This document shows, one piece after another, positions 33,441 to 45,659 of a stretch of 64,000 nt of DNA. The notes under the pieces are model-generated. The model was not told where the DNA came from. It did no database searches and worked only from the letters and a program-made list of their open reading frames with translations. How positions within the stretch are numbered: position 1 is the stretch's first letter; each line of letters starts with the position of its first letter. The position numbers and the translations under genes are program-made. This DNA is from Pteria penguin (taxonomy: Eukaryota; Mollusca; Bivalvia; Pterioida; Pteriidae): positions 53,494,910-53,558,909 of the forward strand of contig CM068585.1 in assembly GCA_035048485.1 (NCBI GenBank), in the 5' to 3' direction.

Positions 33441-33602
33441 TGGTGTAGTGGTTAAGCGCTTGGCTTGTGGTGCCGAGGATCCGGGTTCGATTCCCGGATT
33501 GTGCCACTACGTTTAAGAGGCTAGTTACTTCCTGCTTCCTCGTCGCTATATGACCGAAAAATTCGTTGAAAGGGACGTAAAACCCAAAATAACAAACCAA
33601 CT
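33441..33602 (+). mobile_element. SINE, family 1
   Basis: ATGGTGTAGTGGTTAAGCGC, B box GGTTCGATTCC, AAGAGGCTAGTTACTTCCTG, and the end GACGTAAAACCCAAAATAAC. AAACTAT before and AAACTAAT after may be remnants of a target duplication. Confidence 0.88.
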
Positions 33603-33609
33603 AAACTAA

Positions 33610-35690
33610 TGTCTGATTTTTTAAAATTGTGTACCTCTGTGTAAATTACATAATCAGATGCCAAATGTACTTTTAACTACAAAATAAACCCTTTCAAGGT
33701 CTCGCACGATGTTTCTATCTATGCAAAATACTAGTGTCTATTTCACTTCATTATAACGTTTTTATTCATCAAAGTTATCTACACTACTTAACTTACTTTA
33801 AATGATGTATTTTCCAGATGATTGATTCGTATTTTTATTTCAATGTCACAAAGTTCCAAAGGGCATTTCGACTCGAGGCGGAAAGTCTGCTATGTACGTT
33901 ATTGGTTTTTCTTTCTAGGTTAAATCGCTTTTGTCAATTACCTGTCACAATGTTGAATTTACATTCTTAATTTAACACACATTGAGAATATGATTGTTAT
34001 AAACTTTTTAAAGTTTGAAGATATGTTGATAATAGTTTTCAACAATGGGTTGTATCAATATTGATTGATTTTTTGCAGGACATTTGCTACGCTTTTGGCA
34101 GATTAACGTTATTTGACCGTAGTATTGCGCTCTCTACAGACTTTCAAGAACTTGACTCTAGAAAGGTAAGGCTTTGTTTTAAGACATATCTAGCAAATAC
34201 GTTTACATGTGATACATGTAGATAATTCTCTTGCTTCTATTCAGTTTAATTATTTATATTTTAATGTGCATCATGTGCGCCTGATAGTGGTATAGTGAAA
34301 AAAGGGGGAGGGGAGTTGGATTTGATATAGCAACTTAGAGAGAGGGGGAGGGTCAAGAGCCCCGTTCAAGAGTGGTGGAAATAAGTGGGTGTATACCCAT
34401 ATCCTACATACTGAATTAAAATTTACACATAAGACTATTTGCAAATATTTGTCGGTTTTCATTTTAGACCTTTTTGAAAATTTCAGATTAAAAAAAAACT
34501 TATTTGAAAATTGCAAGGTGTGTCTTTCCACTTTTCTGAGTTCGATTTCCAGATTTTGCCAACATGTTATAACTTGATCTTGACTTCCTACTTTCATTTT
34601 ACGACGTGACTTTCCTTACCAAAATGTATCATTTTTTCCAAATCCGGTACATACCGGTATGTGAAAGCTAGAATCTTATTTCTATTTATTTCTATTGATT
34701 ATCCTGCTTATCTCCCCGCCCATTTCTTTTCATTTTAGGGCCCTGTATTTAAGCGGATGTCCTATACAAATCACGTCTGTCTGTCCGTTTGTCCATGATC
34801 AATTTTGGCTGTAATTAAAGCTTTTCAATTTAAAGGTTTCAAATTTCACATGCAAAATAATGTATAGGGCGATCCAGTCCCTTGATTTCGAACTTACAAG
34901 TCAAGGTCACTAGTTAGGGCCCTAAATCAGGTGTCTTTCTCTTTCCCCTTCCTTGCTTTATCACTTTTCTAGTGCGTACGTGTGCGTAGATTTCGCTTCC
35001 AAGATGTTTCAGCATTCAGAGGATAGGTCTCCGCAGTGATTTTTAGGTGACAAGGTACATATACAGTTTTCTTTGTGATCAGAGGTCATTCAGAATAAAT
35101 ACTTATAAATGAAAATGAAAGTCATATACAATCATTATGTATGGATGAAAGACAAAGTCATGTGTATATATAAGTTATTTATTCAACATTATTTAATGCA
35201 TTATTCATAGTATTATTTGTTAATGACAAATGGTGGAAGATAGGAAAATCTAATTTAAAAGATGATTTTTATTGCTGATTTTGAAACGCTCATTATTTCG
35301 TTATCAAGAATGAGCCCATGTTGTAAGTAAAATGTTGAGGCTTTGCTCCCAGCAGGTACTCCCACCATACAAAGGCAACGCTGTAATTAAACACACAATT
35401 TGTATTCGTCCGCATTAAAATGTAGGCGTATTATGCTATACCGCTGTCGTCCATCTGTCCGTCTCAACCATCTTGTCCGCGCTTCTTTCCCTGAACCATG
35501 AAAGGTAAAAATGTTATTGTGGTGGTATATAAAAGGATCTGACTTCAAGTTGTGTATCTGGGTTTTAATCTGGGGTCTGGTCCATGTGGTAAGGGAAAAT
35601 GGGCCACATCGCCTCGTAATGTAACCACAGCCAAATAGTGTTCAACTATGGAGAAACCAAAATACCAAAATTTTATTATTTGATTATTCA
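33610..35690. other. Intergenic sequence, nothing firmly recognised
   Basis: AT-rich. CTGTCTGTCCGTTTGTCC near 34785 and CCATCTGTCCGTC near 35450 look like related dispersed sequence, but no element boundaries were found. Confidence 0.3.
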
Positions 35691-35704
35691 TTTTACACTC
35701 CTTA

Positions 35705-36260
35705 ACCTTGACCCATGGTCATGGGGCCTATTTCAAGGTCGCTGCAGAGACTTTGCTTAAATGTTTGTCCGGACTATAAGTCAGTCACGCAGTGAAAGAT
35801 GTGTCGTAATCCAAACTTAAGGTCACGTGACCTATTTCAAGGTCGTTACAGATAGATCGCTTAAATCTTATTTTACACAAATATTACTCAACACTTAAAG
35901 ATGTGTCATGATCTTGATTCATGGTCATGTGGCATAACTCAAAGGGTCGCTTCAGAGGCATTGCTTTAATTTTTGTTCGGTCTATAAGTCTTAGCATTGA
36001 ATAAACTTCACACAACGTTCCTCCAAACCTAACTGTTTGTCATGATTTTGATCCAAGGTCATGTGACATAATTCAAGGTCGCTGCAAACACTGCTTAAAT
36101 CTTTGTGCGAGCTATGTCAGTCACTTGCGATAGATCTTCACCAAACTTCACGTACATATTTTTCAGAATTTAAAGGTGTGTCATGATCTTGATCCAAGGT
36201 CATGTGACATTTGTCAAGGATAAGAGTGATCCAAGATCACATGAAATTTTTCAAGGACAA
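35705..36260. repeat. Diverged tandem repeat, about 100-140 bp x 5
   Basis: Units share TTGATCCAAGGTCATGTGAC, then TCAAGGTCGCTGCAGAGA, TGCTTAAATCTTTGT and AAAGATGTGTCATGATC. Starts at about 35714, 35819, 35921, 36055 and 36196 show that unit length varies by internal indels. Confidence 0.8.
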
Positions 36261-36469
36261 GAAGGGGATATTCTTAATCGTCCGTGATAACCATTCTACT
36301 TGATCTCTACACATGATGAAGTTCGGACCTCCTTAGGCCGATATGGTTCAAGGGTTATGTACTCGAGTAAGACAATAAAGGAAGAGGTGCCACATCATTG
36401 TCATCATATACAAGGACACTCGGTGCCACCGTACTACCACCTTGTTAACGTAAATCTTATTTGGTGTTA

Positions 36470-38925
36470 ACAAAGTAATCAAACAGTCAACAAAATGCCT
36501 CCAAGAAATATGTGAAATTTTGAAACTGACACGAATTTAAAAATCCTTCAGAAAAGCTTTCCTCTCTGTCCTTTTCTGAAATGTAGATCCACATAAAGTC
36601 ACGGACACTTTCTGTTGTATTACTGCAAATGGTTTTCCTCACAAAGATGTTTTAATAGATAATCGCAAGACCTCTGGTGAAAACACGATCTGAAAAACAG
36701 CTCTTTATAAACTTATCTCAAACGTACAAACTCGCAAGTCCCTGTGTTTACATTGGAGTTGAAGAGAACTACAAATCTATAATAATCTTATTTCAAAGTT
36801 GAAAACTAATCCAAAGTAAATGAAGGTTTTGAATGCGGTTGTCTGGTTTATAATACAGAGAAGTATAAATTCGATTACTGCCCGACACATTTAGCCCCGC
36901 GCTCCGCCATTACTCTGACATGTGGATTATATCAGCCAATCATTAATCATGTTTTCTATAGACCCTCTGACGCAAGTCAATTTTAAAAGTCCCGGATGGA
37001 TAAATGTCGTACGAAATGGGACTATTAAGACAGTTTTTTGGCAGGTACAGTTCAGTTATTCATATTTAAATACATCTATTTTGATTTCCAAACAATTAGG
37101 AAATTAAGAAAAAATTTAATTCTATTTTAGTAACTGTATTATTTATTGTTTTTCTTAGCGATGAAGACACTTAAGTTCAAATGGGATTATGTTTAAAAGA
37201 CAGCTACTTGAGAAAGTCGACGAGAATGTCAAATTAAACTATCTGTATCATGTTTTCAAACAAATGGCATAGATGAGCCACATGTAATTGTTCAATACAC
37301 ATTGAGATAACCTTTTTGTTTTTATTAATATAATTTAGTGCGAATTAAGATCCCCACACACAGAATAGAATGGAGGGAAAGGGGGAAGGGGTTCGTCTAT
37401 ATGCCTGGGGTTAGGGGTCTGGATTTTTCCAATCGAGGAAAAATTTTGAAACATCTGGTCGGAATTGTTTAAGTTTTCAATCACACATTTTATTTCATGA
37501 TATTTCTTATGTCATATTCTACCAATTTAAATGTTATATAGAAATTAATTCATAGATGCTTGTATTTTGGCCCCGGTGAAATTTTCTAAAATGATATATG
37601 GAAGACATTTCACTTACCTTGGAAATGAGGCAATACCCCCCCCCCCCCCCCCAAAAAAAACCCGTAGGAAATGGAGGTACGAGGCCAGTTCCCTATTTTT
37701 CACCTGACTTCAAAGACTTTCAAATATATAAATTTATATTCGTTATGCATACTGAATCCATAATGTAATTTTGAAAGCTTCTTACATATTTGTAACCCCT
37801 TAACCTCTGCAACTCCATTGAGCATTACAAGTAAGAATAATCCCTTTTATGCGGAAAATCTTGGTAATTGATGAGACGATCTCCACGTTTCACAACATGT
37901 TCAATTGTTCAAGGCCGATCTAGAAAAAAACACTTTATTTATTTATTTATTTCCACCCATACTGGAGATTTCAACATCTGTGCATCGTAAACAGGCGATA
38001 AATTTAATAACAGAATTAACAAAATAAATAAATAAATAAATAAATAAGAAATATAATTACTAACCCCAATCCTCTAAAAAACAAAACAAAAACAAACCAG
38101 AACAAAAACCCCCCCAAAAACCTTTTAAAAGACACCAAAATACAAAATCCAAATGGTAAGGGGTTAATAAAAACGAAGACAAAAACAAATAATTCAAAAC
38201 AAACAAACAAACCTTCGTTATTTGATCCGAATTTCCTCTGTCATCCTAAATAAATAATCTTGATATAGACAGACTTTCAGACACATGGAAAGAAAGTTTT
38301 ATGCAGTCACGTCGTTCTATTGAAAATGAATGAAGTGGAACCATTCCTGGTGCTTAATCAAAATTTACACCGCCATTACAAGTGTTATTTTGTGTTATAT
38401 ACGTCCCTGTTTTGATCAATCTATTTGGTGATGCACATCGCCTCGTACAGTGATGGCGAAACCAGGGAAAAACAATGTGGGTACATATATGCAAGATGGA
38501 GGTTTGTAAAAGTCCTTTGCTCGGGGGAGGCTTGGGCAACCACCTCTCGCAGGTAATCTTCCTTTTTCACTTAGTGAAAATTCACAAGAGTCTCTCACTG
38601 TCAGCCATTTTGTGGTCAGGAAATGAAGTTTTGTGCTTTAATCAACAAAAATACAGAACGAATTTCTTTAAAATCATCTTTGAAAATCTAAATTGCTTAG
38701 AAACCAATAAATATTTAGATATCATGTATTTCAAAACCGTTTATTTTGTTGCAAAATTATGAATACCCTCTCCACACAAAGGTCTTAAAATTGGTAATAT
38801 TATGAATGAAAATCTCTTCTTTGACCCAAAATATGGCTGACTACGGGAGCTAACTCCAATAAATTTAGACTTAGTGAAAACTATCTATTAGCATAGACAT
38901 AATCGGTAACTCTCTTTCTTCTGAC
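36470..38925. other. Intergenic sequence, nothing firmly recognised
   Basis: AT-rich with a C run at 37637-37652, small (TTTA)/(AAAT) tracts at 37935-37951 and 38023-38047, and CAAAA-rich sequence at 38080-38210. No gene was recognised. Confidence 0.3.
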
Positions 38926-38926
38926 A

Positions 38927-38928
<2 letters not shown>

Positions 38929-38956
<28 letters not shown>
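38929..38956. repeat. G homopolymer tract
   Basis: A run of about 27 G. Confidence 0.9.
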
Positions 38957-38957
<1 letters not shown>

Positions 38958-38959
38958 TG

Positions 38960-41900
38960 ATGTTAAATTTAATAAAACTGAAAAATTTTAATCTCCACCT
39001 TATTCTTGAAAATAGCTGGAATTAGTTCTTCTTTCCCACTTTTATTTGCTTCCTACGCCGTTGATGTATACTCCCTTACTCCTTTCAAGTTTGACTGAAG
39101 AAGGGACACTTGCATACCTTACCTTGAGAAGTGACCGCGTCTTGTGACCGGTTTGGAGGAATATAGGGAAATATCGGTGTAATACACAAGATCGTGATTA
39201 CTGACTGACCGTTTTGACTCGTGCTTTTATTCACACCATTCTGTTGTTCTCCAGTAGGGCAGAAAATCTGCCCAAGTTGAGAACAATAGATTCGGTAGGT
39301 GACTAAAATACAAAACATGAACGGAATAAGTATTTACGATCTAACGTATTTACCTTGACAGTAAGCATAGGATGCTGGCAAAGGTCGACAAATTCAGCAG
39401 CCATTGACACAAATGGCGCGTAGGACTGGACATCCATCTCTTTGCTGGTGAAATTTTTGTCACGTGAAGGGGTTCATACCTTCAACAGATCGTAATATTT
39501 GCCCGAGAATAAGGATACTGATGTTGAGTTCGTCCGTTGGATCGCCCTCTGGATTCGTGCATGTTTAAGTCTAGGTAGATAACATACAGCATTTAATCGT
39601 ACCAAAATATTACTTATTCGTCTATACGTTTTTCTCCTTGACTTTCCTTTTCAGGTAAAAAGAGCGTAAAGTTTTTTAAGGCAAAGGCAATGCACAAGGA
39701 TTTTATTGCTGAGTTTTGAAAATTTTGGACCCATCTGTGATTAAGGACATTGGGTGAGTACCAGAAAATGTCAGCACGTTTTACTAAAATACATGACTAT
39801 ATCGCTATATATGTCTCTGTATATAATATCAAACAGAAAACATGTTTATTAACGATGGTTATAGAAGTTTTGAAGTTGGTTCAAAATGCGGACTTTCGTC
39901 ACATATTTATAGGAAAAGTGGCGACCTCTGTTGATAGCTTGGTGTAAAGAAATTTAAAGTCGTTAGATCCCGAAGAAGGAAGCGTATCATATCTTAAAAG
40001 TTTACCTTTGAAATTCTTTCAGTATTTTTTGTAATTTAGTATACTTGTACTATTCAATAAGTTGGATTTAAGTTCGTAACGTAACTGGTTTAGAGATATC
40101 CATTGAAATCTATCAAGTCATTTTCTGATCTCAGCTCCGCTATTTTCAATAATATTGAACCACCCGAATTAAAACTCATTTATCAGTATATTTATAGTAT
40201 AAGGTAAATACATGAACATAAAAATCTTATGCAATATACACATAGATCATTAGACTAAAGCAAATAACGATTTGTTTTTCATGCCACGCGTACTCTTTTC
40301 CTTTCATCATAAAGGCCAAGAGAATAAATGATTTGTTGGATTGTTAAGCCTTCTCTTTCACTCATTGAAATCCTATAGGATGTGGTTAGGAGACCCCCCT
40401 CCCTCCCTCTCCTTTCCACTCGCCTGTCTGTTTCAGTCAATACCATAGATAAGCCGTATTGATTACCTTTTGATTTGGGTAAAACTCGATAAGACTATCA
40501 AACGTTATGACATTTTTAAAATCACAATTTCATGTAGTAAACTGTGATTGACACCCTCTCACATACGGTCAGAGGAGTGATCTATCAAGGTAGATGTCCT
40601 TGTAATACTAGTTGATACCGTATGCAAAATTGATAGTAAGGAATAGAGAAAGGTGGTCGTTGAAGACAGGTGAATGCTTAATACAGGTGGTCTTTAACAC
40701 AGGTTTGATTTTATAAGTGGAAATCAAATAAAACAAAAATTGCAGAAATTGGATCTGTATGGCGAAAATGATAGAAAGAAAGGAGAAAATGATCGCTTTG
40801 TCCTTCATCTTTTTTTTCCTGGGAGACCTATACGGCAGAGTGTTGTGTCTATAGCGCTGTGCTGGAACGCGCTATAGTCCCTCGTAATTTCCGTATTCCA
40901 TGTATCGGTTCTCTTTTCTTCTCACGTACCATTAGGGATTGCCGGGAAAATTTCCCTCGGCAGTTGTATCGTGTAGCCTTTCCCATGGAGGACTACTGGA
41001 CAGCACCGAGCGGATTGCTCCTGAACAATGTAAAGTAATCCCGGTTAAGTGTTAAATAACAAACCAAATCGTTCAAGGCCGGTTACGGAACTCTTATGTC
41101 ATGTGTACTTTGAAGGTATTTTTATAGAAATATGTATCTTGATTTGAGGAGAGAAAAATACCCAATTTAAATGATAATTATATTAAACTGTGTTTGTCGA
41201 ATATTTATGAACAGGTACATTTAAAGATAAAGTGTGTCTACAATTATTTACACGAAAAAGTGTATACGAAAAGGAACCTTTAATGATACTTTAAATCCCG
41301 GCTTCCTGCATTACTTTTCTAACTTTGTGAAGGTTGTTTTGAATAATCTTGTCAATATGTTAGATCTGAACAAGACTAGTGTTAGATGATTGTGACATTC
41401 TCAAAAATATTACACGATGGACATTCATTAATCTCTTTAAAACAGAGGTAATGCCAGATTTTCAGAGAGGAGTAAGCGTATCCTGTTTGGCTATCCACTC
41501 CTGCCGTGAATACCCAAACCTATGGAAGAAGGATTTCATTTCTGCGCATGCATGTATAAGATAAATGTGGGGCCAGCACTTCATAGAAATTGCCACAGTC
41601 TGATAGAGCATTATAACACTTAAAGCCAAACCTTTCAGCGAAGATGTACACATGCATTCATATGAACAGGCGCAGATCCGGAGACTGTATTGAAAGGGGT
41701 TCTTTCACAAACAAATTTTTACGAGAGGGGGTTCTAATTTATCGTAGGAGTTTAAATTTACCTATTTTCTAACCAGAAAAAAATTAACAAAAATCTTTTT
41801 AATTTTGTATGATATCAGAGCATGTCCGGAACCCTGGTTCCCACACGTGGATCCAGAAGGATGTTTTTTCAGATTTCAAAGCTATGTCATTGACCTTAAA

Positions 41901-42280
41901 ATGTAACATTTCTGCAGTTGCGGCACATCATATCGTGATCAATGGTTAGCGTTTGTTTGAAGAATGGTTCTTCATTCATGAGTTTGAAAACCGCAGGATT
42001 TGTGAATATAATAGATTCAATGAGAAGTTAACAAACCGTGTTGACTCCATTACAGCAACTTTTAAACGTATAGTGAATTTCATGATGTCAGCAGTAACCC
42101 GCTGTTTTGCAGAGGAGTTGTGAATGGGATCCAGTAACATCATACTTGATTTACGACCTGACGATTGGGCTAAGATACCGACTGTCGAAAAAAGACTTTT
42201 GATTTATCATCTTTTGCCTCTCTGTCTACCAGTGCCTTAAAACGAGACTAAATCCCGTTTGCCTTTTTCCTTGTTTAATA
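38960..42280. other. Intergenic sequence, possible short exons only
   Basis: AT-rich, mostly without signal. A minus-strand pair of short segments at 39404-39354 and 39302-39231 has good splice borders (see findings), but the identity and reality of an exon pair are unproven. Confidence 0.25.
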
Positions 42281-42284
42281 TCGT

Positions 42285-42547
42285 GCCAAGAATATATAAC
42301 TTTTATGGTGGCGGCGCCTGCTTGACGCATTGCGCAGAAATTTAGACATGTACAGCTGATCTCCTTCTGCCCTCCAAAGGCAGCGAGAGACCTTTTACGT
42401 GTCACGTCTACAGAAATATGGGCTCTCGGTTCTTACTGTGTCGTCGACCTAGAAACAAGACATTTACAAGTCACGGGTAGGATTCGAACCCGAGACCTCT
42501 AGATCATATGCAAGTCTTCTTACTGAATGAGTTTAGACCGCGTTGGT
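42285..42547 (-). mobile_element. SINE, family 2, diverged
   Basis: On the plus strand, TTTTATGGTGGCGGCGCCTG, CCTTTTACGTGTCACGTCTA and CTCGGTTCTTACTGTGTCGT lead to the reversed head, with B box (GGTTCGAATCC on the minus strand) and AACGCGGTCTAAACTCATTC. No exact target duplication was seen, so it is an older copy. Confidence 0.75.
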
Positions 42548-42549
42548 CA

Positions 42550-43355
42550 ATATTCAATTTCTCTTTCTCTGTGTTACTTTTTGTATACTTGTATTTGCGT
42601 TTCGGACAAAAATTGGTTGTAAATCATTCACCTCTTTTAATACCAGAAATGCACTACACATAAATAGGTAGGTAAAGATCCATGTGGGGTAAGAAGATAG
42701 AATAATGTCAACTTAGTAGGAATAAATGATTCGAAAGTGCGAGACATTCCTCGGTCGTGTACCAGAAACCGAGAACAAAACATCCTCTCCGTGTCCAGCA
42801 TTGTTCGGTCGGGGTCCAAAAACTAAGACCATTCCGTAGGCTATGTACCGTAGTCCAGAATTTTACTTCGTCACTGCCCATTCTTAAAACCTCCCCTTAT
42901 CCACCTGCACATCATATGTACAAAGTTTGATTCGATTCCGACGCGTGACATTTTTACATACGATCTTCGATGGTCGAGACATCATTAAAGATGGGTAAAA
43001 AGATAGCACTAACATTGAATAGCTTTATTTAAAGGGGGCACTCAACAATGAAATTGTTACTTAAAATTAAAGTATTTAATTCAGAATACGATGTGTACTT
43101 TATCGCACTGCGGAATTTATTTTCTGACAAGTTTTGTTTAAGATCTTTGTGATGAACTCGGTTGTATTTGGTCTAATTAAGTTCTACACATTAATTAATC
43201 AATGTTAATTATCAGAAAATATAAATTATCACAAACAAATTGAAGGAAGGACTATTTGTACTAAGGTCTGCTAAAATAATACAAGGATAATATTTTTATA
43301 TTGATAAACATGTTTGTTTCAAACGAAAACTAAACCATCGTAATGCAAAGTCATT
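42550..43355. other. Intergenic sequence, nothing recognised
   Basis: AT-rich; no recognised element. Confidence 0.3.
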
Positions 43356-43359
43356 TATG

Positions 43360-43523
43360 GTAGGGGCGGATCAATAATTTTTAAATGAGGGGAAGGTGGA
43401 GGTGTTTAATTTTTAAGTGACCCGGGGGGAGGGGTGATGGTGTTGTATTACAATTTTCCATCGATAGGAGGTCCGAACACCACCCCACCCCCACCCCCGG
43501 CATGACTCCTAGATCCGCCAGTG
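43360..43523. mobile_element. Diverged hAT-like inverted-repeat element
   Basis: Left TAGGGGCGGATCAATAATTT; right CCTAGATCCGCCAGTG. G runs follow the left end and C runs precede the right end, as in the other family members. Confidence 0.5.
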
Positions 43524-43662
43524 TTTGCAACACTTCTATCCTCCCCTCTTTTCCGAACCTAAATTTTAATCATACTGCATAGATAATACATATTTGAAAT
43601 TTGAGTCCAAATTTATCATAGATAATGGTTTAAGATCTTAAACATAAATTTAATCATTTCAA

Positions 43663-43865
43663 TGGGGGATCCAGGATTTCCGAAAATGGGAAGGGGGGGG
43701 GGGGGACACAGATGAAATTCAAGAATAAGCCAAAATAACGGAGTTTTACTCATATTATTTGAGTGTTTTCAAACTTAATTATCATCTAGATCTATATATG
43801 CCTTGTAAACTAGTGGTGAAAAAAGCGGCCGAGCACTCCGCCCCCTCTCTAAATCCATACTGTAT
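43663..43865. mobile_element. Diverged hAT-like inverted-repeat element
   Basis: Left GGGGGATCCAGGATTTCCGA followed by a G run; interior AAGAATAAGCCAAAATAACG resembles the 8.05 kb copy (AAGTATTAGCCAAAATACAC). Right end CCCCCTCTCTAAATCCATAC. The terminal CAGTG is lost. Confidence 0.5.
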
Positions 43866-44097
43866 GTCACATTGTTGTAGCTATAAATAAAACTGGTCTG
43901 GTTTAGGGGTGCCCGCTGCTCGTGGTTCCATTTTGCTGGAAACAAATATAACAAGTAATACTCAAAATTCAAAATAAAAAATAATCTTGATGAAATTAGT
44001 TTCAACAGAGTTATCTTTCATTCTACACAAATTCTATTTTTAAGTAAAGATTTTGCTCTCTGATAACATATAGACATTTAAGAAACTCAATAGCTAT

Positions 44098-44188
44098 CCC
44101 GTGATAGCTCAGTTGGTAGAGCGGAGGACTGTAGTGGTGAAAAACATTAGGAATCCTTAGGTCGGTGGTTCAAATCCGCCTCGCGGGA
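44098..44188 (+). tRNA. tRNA-Tyr (anticodon GTA) with 18-nt intron
   Basis: The acceptor stem CCCGTGA pairs with TCGCGGG (one G-T wobble), with discriminator A at 44188. The C1-G72 pair is the eukaryotic Tyr identity pair. D arm GCTC-AGTTGGTA-GAGC, anticodon loop CTGTAG/A with GTA at 34-36 on a GAGGA/TCCTT stem, variable loop AGGTC, T arm GGTGG-TTCAAAT-CCGCC. The intron (44135-44152, TGGTGAAAAACATTAGGA) lies between positions 37 and 38, where nearly all eukaryotic tRNA-Tyr genes carry one. Mature length is 73 without CCA. A box TAGCTCAGTTGG and B box GGTTCAAATCC are intact, and no SINE tail follows, so this is a real gene and not a SINE head. Confidence 0.96.
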
Positions 44189-44196
44189 TTGAAAAA

Positions 44197-44204
44197 TTTT
44201 TTTT
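44197..44204 (+). terminator. RNA polymerase III terminator of tRNA-Tyr
   Basis: A run of eight T starts eight bases after the discriminator base, as expected for Pol III termination. Confidence 0.85.
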
Positions 44205-44209
44205 CATAT

Positions 44210-45150
44210 TTCTTTTATTAATAATTTGTATTTCTTAATTCTTAAATGAAACCAAAACGTCAGTTACTACAATGTAATAACTATAAACATTAAAATACCA
44301 TGAAATACATACTGAATGCATTTTTAATCCTGTTCATATCTAAGTTTCAGAAATCAATCATTTACCATAATAGCTTACAGCGCACCGATCCAAATGTGAA
44401 GCTATTATTTTGCACAAATTTTTATTACAATGACGTCAAGTAGCTGGACACTTATTTATGACGTCATTTAGCATTACAATTTATAGTTTGCTGTCGTTAT
44501 CTTGCTGGAACTAGGGATTCTTCTATTCTCTGACTTTCTATCAAGGAATGTGCGTGTGTGTGTGTGCGTGTGTGTGTGTGTGTGTGGGGGGGGGGGGGTG
44601 TTTCTGAAATTTGCATTTTTGCTTTCCAGTTTTCTATCTTAACTTTTTTTTCTACAGTAATTCTTTAAGCTTCCTTTTGTAATCAATTAATTTAATTAAA
44701 ATATATGTCGAATCACCACCTCATTAAATCCATTAGATCCGCCCATGAATTTCAAAAAAGGGAATATCAAGTTCATGTAACTTACACCCCTCCCATCCCG
44801 TATATTTATTACAATACCCACTCCCACATTCAGTATAGAGAAAGACAATACGTGGAGGCAAAGTATTGTATAAACATTTTCCATGGCTAGTCTAGCACGC
44901 AATAGAAGGAAGCATGGTGGTTTACTGTTAGCATATTCTCATTATACCGCTGATGTGATCTTGACTGAGCGATATAGATACAACTTCCATTGTGATCATT
45001 TGTCATTCATTTATAACAATGGTGAGAAAACCTACACATTAATATGTATATAGACGGTTATAATACTTACAGTATTGGAATTAGTCACATTAGCGTATAC
45101 AGAGGAGGGACGCCTCGGTAGCGGTGGCTACCCCAAATTTTATCCCAACC
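44210..45150. other. Intergenic sequence with GT/G tract
   Basis: AT-rich with a GTGTGT and G run at 44552-44600. Two TGACGTCA palindromes lie near 44432 and 44459. No gene was recognised. Confidence 0.35.
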
Positions 45151-45155
45151 CAAAA

Positions 45156-45308
<153 letters not shown>

Positions 45309-45448
45309 GTTCCGTTGGACCAAAAAAAACCCCCCCAAAAACAAAACAAAACAAAACCAAAAAGGATAAATTAGAAAAAAAAAATAATAAACGACGACAT
45401 AGAATGCTATAACCGCTGTATGTCCATTACCATTACCGGTAGAATCTT

Positions 45449-45657
45449 CAGTGATGGATCCAGGATTTAAAAAAAAGAAAGAAAAGAAAGAATGAAAAAG
45501 AAAAAAAAAAGGGGGGGGGGGTACACATGTAAAAGTAAAGTATTATCCAAACTACTCAGTCCCTTTGGGTACCAAATCTGGAATTTTACTCATAAATATG
45601 TGGCCCCCCAAAAAAAGGGGGGGGGGGGCAGGCGGCCTACCTCTAGATGCGCTACTG
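45449..45657. mobile_element. hAT-like inverted-repeat element
   Basis: Left CAGTGATGGATCCAGGATTT; right CTAGATGCGCTACTG. The interior, read on the minus strand (GAGTAAAATTCCAGATTTGG, TTACATGTGTACCCCC), matches the 62.2 kb copy. G runs of 10-12 lie inside both ends. Confidence 0.75.
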
Positions 45658-45659
45658 AT

